Of a stretch of 64,000 bases of DNA, positions 56,278 to 64,000 are shown piece after piece. The stretch's first letter is position 1. Every line of letters begins with the position of its first letter. The stretch comes from Ancylobacter novellus DSM 506. Lineage in GTDB: Bacteria > Pseudomonadota > Alphaproteobacteria > Rhizobiales > Xanthobacteraceae. The stretch spans positions 4,092,001 to 4,156,000 of the forward strand of contig NC_014217.1 in assembly GCF_000092925.1 (NCBI RefSeq), in the 5' to 3' direction. Under the pieces are notes generated by a model. That model did not search any database. It had not been told where the DNA came from and was given only the letters and a program-made list of their open reading frames with translations. The position numbers were made by a program, and so were the translations under genes.

Positions 56278-57480
56278 ATGTTGCAGAAGTCGGAAAGCGG
56301 CTGGACGAGCGGAAAGACGGCACGCCGCCGGCGCGCCCGCCGCTGGCCCTGGGCGCTCGCCTTCGTCGCGCTCCTCGCCGCGGGCGGCTACTACTATTAC
56401 GGCGGCACCACCGAGCCTGCGGCGCCGGTGATGCAGACCGCCAAGGTCGAACTCGGCGATATCGAGACCACGGTCACCGCCATCGCCAAGATGCAGCCGA
56501 AGAACTATGTCGACGTCGGCACGCAGGTCTCCGGGCAATTGCGCACCATCCATCCCGATGTCGGCGCGCTGGTGAAGAAGGGCGACCTGCTCGCCGAGAT
56601 CGATCCCACCGTCTACCAGACCCGCGTCGCCGGCGACCGCGCCAGCCTCGACAATCTTCGCGCCCAGCTGGCCCAGGCCGAAGCCCAGCTCACCCTCGAC
56701 AAGCTGCGCAACGAGCGCGCCCAGCAGCTCCTGAAGAACCAGTCCGGCAGCAAGGACGCGGCCGACGCGGCGGAAGCGACCGAGCGCATCAGCGAAGCCA
56801 AGATCGACGCGCTGAAGGCGCAGATCGCCCAGACCCAGGCGACGCTCGAGGGCGACCTCGCCAATCTCGGCTACACCAAGATCTACGCGCCGATGGACGG
56901 TACGGTGGTGTCGATCACCGCCCGCGAGGGCTCGACGCTCAATGCCAACCAGTCGGCGCCCATCATCCTGCGCATCGCCGACCTGCAGACCATGACCGTC
57001 ACCGCGCAGGTGGCCGAGGGCGACATCCCGAAGATCACCGTTGGCACGCCGGCCTATTTTTCCACCCTCGGCCTGCCCGACCGGCGCTGGCAGGGCACGG
57101 TGCGGCAGATCGAGCCGACGCCGACCATCGTCAACGACGTGGTGCTCTACAACGTGCTGATCGACGTGCCGAACGCTGATCTGATGCTGATGACCGACAT
57201 GACGGCGCAGGTGTTCTTCCGCCTTGGCGAGGCCAAAAGCGTGCCGCTGGTGCCGACCGCCGCCGTGCGCACGGCGCGTGGCGGCGCCCAGAGCGTGCGG
57301 GTGCTCACTGCGCAGGGGCCGCAGGAGCGGATGATCAAGACCGGCCTGTCCAACCGCAGCATGACGCAGGTCACCGAGGGGCTTCAGCCCGGCGACACCG
57401 TCATCGTCGGCTCGGGCGCCCCGGCCACCCCGCGCCCGGCCGGGCCGCAGCGCCCACCCATGCCGCCGCGCCTCGGCTGA
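56278..57480 (+). CDS. macA: MacA-type periplasmic adaptor of an ABC efflux pump
   Basis: The 400-residue membrane fusion protein has an Arg-rich start, one membrane helix ('WALAFVALLAAGGYYYYG', about residues 22-42), split lipoyl and barrel domains ('YVDVGTQVSGQLRTIHPDVGALVKKGDLLAEIDP'-like region in parts) and a coiled-coil hairpin rich in Ala/Gln/Glu (about 105-190). It links the MacB transporter to an outer-membrane TolC-like channel, which is not encoded here. The ATG at 56278 is preceded by GAGGG at a long spacing; ATG 56257 and a TTG further upstream are alternatives. Confidence 0.92.
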   Translation: MLQKSESGWTSGKTARRRRARRWPWALAFVALLAAGGYYYYGGTTEPAAPVMQTAKVELGDIETTVTAIAKMQPKNYVDVGTQVSGQLRTIHPDVGALVKKGDLLAEIDPTVYQTRVAGDRASLDNLRAQLAQAEAQLTLDKLRNERAQQLLKNQSGSKDAADAAEATERISEAKIDALKAQIAQTQATLEGDLANLGYTKIYAPMDGTVVSITAREGSTLNANQSAPIILRIADLQTMTVTAQVAEGDIPKITVGTPAYFSTLGLPDRRWQGTVRQIEPTPTIVNDVVLYNVLIDVPNADLMLMTDMTAQVFFRLGEAKSVPLVPTAAVRTARGGAQSVRVLTAQGPQERMIKTGLSNRSMTQVTEGLQPGDTVIVGSGAPATPRPAGPQRPPMPPRLG

Positions 57481-57489
57481 GGAGCGGCG

Positions 57490-59496
<2,007 letters not shown>

Positions 59497-59573
59497 GCGG
59501 CGCTGACCCTTGCCCGCCGCCGCCCGAACGTTTAGGCGGAACGCACGAGGTGGCGCATCAAGGGGCTTGGCGC

Positions 59574-60851
59574 ATGAACGTTCTCCTGCTCGGCTCGGGT
59601 GGCCGCGAGCATGCGCTCGCCTGGAAGCTGGCGCAGAGCCCGCTCATGGGCCGCTTCTTCGCCCTGCCGGGCAATCCGGGCATCGCGGAGCACGCCACCT
59701 GCTTCGAGACCATCCCGCTCACCGATCATGACGCCATCGTCGCCGTCTGCGCGGCGGAGAAGATCGACCTCGTGGTGGTCGGCCCCGAGGCGCCGCTGGT
59801 GGACGGCATCGCCGACCGGCTGATCGCCGAGGGCTTCCCGGTGTTCGGCCCGCGCCGCGTGGCGGCGCAGCTCGAAGGCTCCAAGCTCTTCACCAAGGAG
59901 CTGTGCAAGGCGCACGACATCCCCACCGCCGCTTTCGGCCGGTTCACGCAGGCCGAAGAGGCTCGCGCCTTCGTGCGCAAGCATGGCGCGCCGATCGTGC
60001 TCAAGGCCGACGGGCTGATGGCCGGCAAGGGCGTCATCGTCGCGATGACGCTGGAGGAGGCGCTCGCCGGCGTCGACGAGGTGTTCGCCATGAGCGGCGA
60101 AGACGGCGGCTTTCGCACCGAGATCCTCATCGAGGAATTCCTCGATGGCGAGGAGGTTTCGTTCTTCTGCCTGGTCGACGGCGAGACCGTGCTGCCCTTC
60201 GGCTCGGCGCAGGACCACAAGCGCGCCTATGACGGCGACAAGGGCCCGAACACCGGCGGCATGGGCGCCTATTCCCCGGCGCCCATCTTCAGCGCCGAGA
60301 TGGAGCGGCGCACGCTGCACGAGATCATCCGGCCGACCGCCCGGGCGCTCGCCGACGCCGCCAGCCCCTATCGCGGCGTGCTGTTCGCCGGGCTGATGAT
60401 CACCGCGCAGGGACCGAAGCTGATCGAGTACAATGTCCGCTTCGGCGATCCCGAATGCCAGGTGCTGACGATGCGACTGGAGGGCGACCTGCTGCCGCTG
60501 CTGCACGCCGTCGCCACCGGCCGGCTCGAGGACCACGACATCGGAATGAAGCCGGAGGCGGCCATCACCGTGGTGATGGCGGCGAACGGCTATCCCGGTC
60601 CCTACGAGAAGGGCTCGCGCATCGGCGGGCTCGTGGAGGCGGAGACCGTGCCGGGCGTGAAGGTGTTCCATGCGGGCACGCGCCGCGTGGGCGAGGACAT
60701 CGTCGCCAATGGCGGGCGGGTGCTCGCCGTCACCGCCATCGGCGCCAATGTCGCCGAGGCCCGCGAGCGGGCCTACGACGCCATCGGCCGCATCGACTGG
60801 CCGGAGGGCTTCCACCGCACCGACATCGCCTGGCGCGCGCTCGGCGAATAG
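59574..60851 (+). CDS. purD: Phosphoribosylamine-glycine ligase (GAR synthetase)
   Basis: The 425-residue ATP-grasp enzyme performs the second step of purine synthesis. It begins '[22 protein letters not shown]' with the phosphate-binding loop, and contains '[16 protein letters not shown]', '[18 protein letters not shown]', '[27 protein letters not shown]' (in parts) and '[14 protein letters not shown]'. AGGGG lies eight nt upstream of the ATG at 59574. Length and motifs are complete. Confidence 0.98.
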   Translation: MNVLLLGSGGREHALAWKLAQSPLMGRFFALPGNPGIAEHATCFETIPLTDHDAIVAVCAAEKIDLVVVGPEAPLVDGIADRLIAEGFPVFGPRRVAAQLEGSKLFTKELCKAHDIPTAAFGRFTQAEEARAFVRKHGAPIVLKADGLMAGKGVIVAMTLEEALAGVDEVFAMSGEDGGFRTEILIEEFLDGEEVSFFCLVDGETVLPFGSAQDHKRAYDGDKGPNTGGMGAYSPAPIFSAEMERRTLHEIIRPTARALADAASPYRGVLFAGLMITAQGPKLIEYNVRFGDPECQVLTMRLEGDLLPLLHAVATGRLEDHDIGMKPEAAITVVMAANGYPGPYEKGSRIGGLVEAETVPGVKVFHAGTRRVGEDIVANGGRVLAVTAIGANVAEARERAYDAIGRIDWPEGFHRTDIAWRALGE

Positions 60852-60929
60852 CGCCGCCGCTCTGGCGGTGCGGGCGGCCGATCCCCATGTTCAAACAAAT
60901 GCCGCGCTCCCGTGGCATGGGGCGTGGCC

Positions 60930-61898
60930 ATGGACGATTCTTCCACCATTTCCCGGCATCGCCGTTCGCCTTCGGAACCCCACGCGCCGCATGAGCACGA
61001 GGCGGGCCATCGCGTCCGCGCGCCGCAGCGGCCTGAGCCGGTCATCGTCTCGCCCGGGCCGGAGACGGCGCCCGAGGGGCGCCCCTCCCTGGCGGTTGCG
61101 CTCGGCTCGGGCGGCGCACGCGGCCTGTCGCACATCCTCGTGCTGGAGGCGCTGGACGAGCTCGGCCTGCGCCCCACCGCCATGGCCGGCGCTTCCATCG
61201 GCGCGCTGTTCGCCAGCGCCTATGCCGCCGGCATGCCGGCCCGCGACATCCGCCATCTCGTTACCCACACGCTGCGCAACCGCGGCGAGGTGATGAAGCG
61301 CCTGCTGGCCGCGCGTGTCGGGCGCATCACCGACCTGTTCGGCGGCCTCGGCAACCCGGTGCTGGTCGACGCCGAGCGCGTGATCGACGGCTTCATCCCC
61401 GGCGTCGTGCCGCAGAATTTCGAGGATCTGCAGATCCCGCTGCAGGTGGTGGCGACCGACTATTGGGAACGCTGCGAGCGCACCTTCGCCGGTGGGCCGA
61501 TCCGCCCGGCGGTGGCGGCCTCGCTCGCCATTCCCGGCCTGTTCCGCGCCGTGCAGCATGACGGCCATACGCTGTTCGACGGCGGCGCGGTGAACCCGCT
61601 GCCCTTCGACCTCCTGCGCTCCAAGGCCGACATCGTGATCGCCGTCGACATCACCGGCGGCCACGGCGCGGAGACGCGCGGCGTGCCCGCGCCCTTCGAG
61701 GCCATGTTCGCGACGCTGCAGATCATGGCGAGCGCCATCGTCGGCGAGAAGCTGAAGGCCGGCGCGCCGGACATCCTGATCCGGCCGAACGTGCATGATT
61801 TCCGCGTGCTCGACTTCTTCCGCGCCACCGCGATCCTGAAAGCCGCCGAGCCGGTCAAGGACGAGGTGAAGCGTCGGCTGGAAGCGGTGCTGGGCTAG
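60930..61898 (+). CDS. Patatin-like phospholipase (RssA type)
   Basis: The 322-residue protein starts with a ~55-residue His/Pro/Arg-rich region, then the patatin domain: oxyanion loop 'LGSGGARGLSHILVLEAL', nucleophile Ser in 'MAGASIGALFASAYAAG' (GxSxG) and the catalytic Asp in 'TLFDGGAVNPLP' (DGG). The catalytic dyad is intact. The family hydrolyses acyl ester bonds of lipids. The start is uncertain: GTG 60912 and ATG 60930 share the frame and neither has a ribosome-binding site. Its stop overlaps the tadA stop. Confidence 0.9.
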   Translation: MDDSSTISRHRRSPSEPHAPHEHEAGHRVRAPQRPEPVIVSPGPETAPEGRPSLAVALGSGGARGLSHILVLEALDELGLRPTAMAGASIGALFASAYAAGMPARDIRHLVTHTLRNRGEVMKRLLAARVGRITDLFGGLGNPVLVDAERVIDGFIPGVVPQNFEDLQIPLQVVATDYWERCERTFAGGPIRPAVAASLAIPGLFRAVQHDGHTLFDGGAVNPLPFDLLRSKADIVIAVDITGGHGAETRGVPAPFEAMFATLQIMASAIVGEKLKAGAPDILIRPNVHDFRVLDFFRATAILKAAEPVKDEVKRRLEAVLG

Positions 61899-62413
61899 AG
61901 CTTCCCCGGCCAGCGCCGCTCGGCGAAGAATTCGCGCAGCAATTCCGCCGATTCGCGCTCGCCGAGGCCGCCATAGGCTTCCGGCCGGTGGTGGCAGGTC
62001 GCCTGCGAGAAGAAGCGCACGCCGTTCTCCACCGCCCCGCCCTTCGGGTCCGGCGCGCCGTAATAGATGCGCCGCAGCCGGGCGAAGGAAATGGCGCCGG
62101 CGCACATGGTGCAGGGTTCCAGCGTGACGTAGAGGTCGCATTCGGCGAGCCGGTCGCTGCCGAGCACCGAGGCGGCGGCGCGGATCACCATCATCTCCGC
62201 ATGGGCGGTGGGATCGGCGAGCTCGCGCATGCGGTTGCCCTCGGCGGCGAGCGCGGTGCCGCCCCGCACCAGCACCGCCCCGACCGGCACCTCGCCGCGC
62301 GCGCCGGCCTTGGCCGCCTCGGCCAGTGCCAGCAGCATGAAGTCGGTGCGTGCCCGCGCGGCACCCGAATTCGCCGCCGCGGAGCCGCCGTTGCCTGAAT
62401 TGTTCGTCGTCAA
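61895..62413 (-). CDS. tadA: tRNA adenosine(34) deaminase
   Basis: The product (about 172 residues from a TTG at 62413, or 147 from an ATG at 62338) is a zinc deaminase that makes inosine at the tRNA-Arg wobble position. It shows the HAE motif in 'ADPTAHAEMMVIRAAA' and 'VTLEPCTMCAGAISFARLRRIYYGA' (PCxxC), with the C-terminal 'RESAELLREFFAERR'. The TTG has a G-rich site upstream and gives an N-terminal Asn/Gly/Ala-rich extension; the ATG gives the classical length. It diverges from the pseudouridine synthase gene. Confidence 0.93.
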   Translation of the reverse strand: MTTNNSGNGGSAAANSGAARARTDFMLLALAEAAKAGARGEVPVGAVLVRGGTALAAEGNRMRELADPTAHAEMMVIRAAASVLGSDRLAECDLYVTLEPCTMCAGAISFARLRRIYYGAPDPKGGAVENGVRFFSQATCHHRPEAYGGLGERESAELLREFFAERRWPGKL

Positions 62414-62512
62414 CGTCCCCACCTGCCCAAAAGCGCGCCCGCGGCTCGCAAAAGCTCGCACCGTCTCGCCGGACGTGCTAGCACCCGCGGCCTTGAGACT
62501 GGATTGAATCCC

Positions 62513-64000
62513 ATGCCGAAAAACCCGCCGTCCCGCAAGGATCACAACCGCGTGCCGCGCGCCCCGCGCGCATTGGAGCCGGCCGCGCCGCGCGAGGCCG
62601 AGCGCGTCGCCAAGGTGATCGCCCGCGCCGGGCTCGGCTCGCGCCGTGAGATCGAGGAATGGATCCTCGCCGGGCGCGTGGCGGTGAACGGCGAGGTGCT
62701 GGAGAGCCCGGCGCGTACCGTGACGCCTGAGGACGCCATCACGGTGGACGGCAACCCGCTGCCGGCCAAGGAGCGCACGCGGCTGTTCATGTACCACAAG
62801 CCCAAGGGCGTGGTGACGACCAACTACGACCCGGAAGGGCGCCCGACCCTGTTCGAGATCCTGCCCGCCGGCCTGCCGCGCCTGGTCTCGGTCGGCCGGC
62901 TCGACCTCAACACCGAGGGGCTGATTCTGCTCACCAATGATGGCGGGCTCTCGCGCGTGCTGGAGCTGCCGGAGACCGGCTGGCTGCGCCGCTACCGCGT
63001 GCGCGCCAAGGGCGACATCACCCAGGACAAGCTCGACGCGCTGATGGAGGGCGTCACCGTCGACGGCGTGCATTACGGCCCGATCGAGGCGAAGCTCGAC
63101 CGCGTGCAGGGCGCCAATAGCTGGCTCACCTTGGCGCTGCGCGAGGGCAAGAACCGCGAGGTGCGCAACGTGCTGGGCAGCCTCGGGCTCGAGGTGAACC
63201 GGCTGATCCGCGTCTCCTACGGCCCGTTCCAGCTCGGCGAGATTCCGCAGGGCGAGGTGGAGGAAGTGCGCACCCGCGTGCTGGCCGACCAGCTCGGCGA
63301 GGCGCTTTCCGCCGCGGCCGGGGCCGACTTCGAGGGTCCGCTGTTCAACCACAACGACGAGGACGAGGCGCCCAAGGCCGGCAAGCCGCGTGGCGCCAAG
63401 GCCCGCTACGCCGCGGCGGAAGGCGCCGAGGACCGGCATCGCCGCCGGCCGATCGACGTCGAGCCGGGCGAGGGGCGCAGCGTGACCGCCGGCGTCGTCG
63501 CCGACCGCAAGGGCCGCCAGGTGCTGGTGCAGCGCGTGCGCTCGACCGAGGCCGAGCCGGAGCCGGAGGGACGTCGCCGTCCGCAGCGTGAGGTGGAACG
63601 CCGCGAGGCCGAGCGAGAAGCCGCGCGTGCGCCTCGAGCGCCCCGCGGCCGTTCCGAAGGCGGCGAGCGCACCTTCCGCAAGCGTCCGTCCCGACCCTTC
63701 GAGGAGGCGCCCGGCGGCGAGGAGGAGCGCCCCATGCGCGCCCGCCCCGCGCGCACGCCGAGCCGCGACCGGCAGATCGGCGGGCCGCGCCCGTCGCGCC
63801 CGCGTGAGGACCGCGCCCCGCGTGATGAGAGCGAGGCGGGAGAACGCCCGTTCCGCAACCGTAATGATCGCCCGGAGCGGGCCGACCGCGCCCCGCGCGG
63901 CGATCGCCCCTTCCGCGAGCGTGGCCCGCGCCCCGAGGGAGATCGTCCGTTCCGCGAACGCGGTCCCCGGCCGGATGGCGACCGCCCCTTCCGTCCGCGC
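62513..64000 (+). CDS. RsuA/RluB-family pseudouridine synthase with long Arg-rich tail (3' end outside the window)
   Basis: Residues ~28-85 form an S4 RNA-binding domain ('RVAKVIARAGLGSRREIEEWI') and ~90-265 the pseudouridine synthase domain, with the catalytic Asp at residue 131 in 'VGRLDLNTEGLILLTNDG' and 'REGKNREVRNVLGSLGLEVNRLIRVSYGPF' split in pieces later. It modifies 23S rRNA (RluB-like) or 16S rRNA. From about residue 300 the chain becomes Arg/Glu/Pro-rich and disordered, ending in the window with near-identical 13-residue repeats containing 'GDRPFRERGPRP'. Such tails are common in Rhizobiales homologues and probably bind RNA. No stop codon is seen before 64000. Confidence 0.93.
   Translation, partial: MPKNPPSRKDHNRVPRAPRALEPAAPREAERVAKVIARAGLGSRREIEEWILAGRVAVNGEVLESPARTVTPEDAITVDGNPLPAKERTRLFMYHKPKGVVTTNYDPEGRPTLFEILPAGLPRLVSVGRLDLNTEGLILLTNDGGLSRVLELPETGWLRRYRVRAKGDITQDKLDALMEGVTVDGVHYGPIEAKLDRVQGANSWLTLALREGKNREVRNVLGSLGLEVNRLIRVSYGPFQLGEIPQGEVEEVRTRVLADQLGEALSAAAGADFEGPLFNHNDEDEAPKAGKPRGAKARYAAAEGAEDRHRRRPIDVEPGEGRSVTAGVVADRKGRQVLVQRVRSTEAEPEPEGRRRPQREVERREAEREAARAPRAPRGRSEGGERTFRKRPSRPFEEAPGGEEERPMRARPARTPSRDRQIGGPRPSRPREDRAPRDESEAGERPFRNRNDRPERADRAPRGDRPFRERGPRPEGDRPFRERGPRPDGDRPFRPR

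Overview
The window is about 64 kb of very GC-rich chromosomal DNA from an alphaproteobacterium, most likely a member of the Rhizobiales (Hyphomicrobiales), perhaps close to Xanthobacteraceae such as Ancylobacter or Starkeya. This is inferred from gene content and order: a rimP-nusA-ylxR-infB-rbfA-truB-rpsO-pnp translation/RNA cluster, homospermidine synthase, an intracellular PHB depolymerase, an MbfA-type iron exporter behind an Irr-like iron-control element, and palindromic intergenic repeats of the kind common in that order. No 16S gene is present to confirm it. The window is almost entirely housekeeping. I see no phage genes, transposases, CRISPR arrays, tRNAs or rRNAs.

Layout. 1-4.1 kb: 5' part of a CSS-motif/EAL c-di-GMP phosphodiesterase, ribosomal protein S1 with a long leader and a strong terminator, and a UPF0114 membrane protein. 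4.1-13.5 kb: acetyltransferase, ferrochelatase, homospermidine synthase, PHB depolymerase, a GST with a basic tail, and DNA polymerase I. 13.8-19.7 kb: truA facing a dihydroorotase, a Crp/Fnr regulator facing a MarC protein, a HAD phosphatase and ribF. 19.9-28.5 kb: ileS, lspA, a BamF-like envelope protein, a catalytic plus non-catalytic M16 peptidase pair, and a lipoprotein. 28.5-32 kb: DUF3422 protein, secreted alpha/beta hydrolase, small conserved protein. 32-39.5 kb: a glycolate oxidase operon (glcD, glcE, glcF) with an 8-oxoguanine deaminase gene between glcD and glcE, then an asparaginase and mbfA. 39.6-51.3 kb: the translation/RNA operon on the minus strand, running from a promoter and attenuator-like leader before rimP down to pnp. 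It is interrupted between truB and rpsO by a GSU2403-type nucleotidyltransferase gene with its own AT-rich four-half-site operator. 51.4-64 kb: ispE, a YnfA-like protein, polyprenyl synthase, DUF2007, methyltransferase, S49 peptidase, macAB, purD, patatin, tadA and a pseudouridine synthase with a long Arg-rich tail that runs off the window.

Three families of imperfect palindromic repeats (A: GTCATCCCGG ends; B: CTCATCCTGAGG ends; C: CCGGGCTTGACCCGGG-like arms) fill most longer intergenic gaps, mainly downstream of genes. Convergent genes are packed tightly: three pairs share interleaved stop codons.

The least ordinary features are the nucleotidyltransferase cassette with paired operators inside the conserved translation operon, the deaminase inside the glycolate oxidase operon, the terminator in the rimP leader, and the low-complexity basic extensions on otherwise standard enzymes. 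Start codons were chosen from ribosome-binding sites and family lengths; several are GTG or TTG and are flagged.
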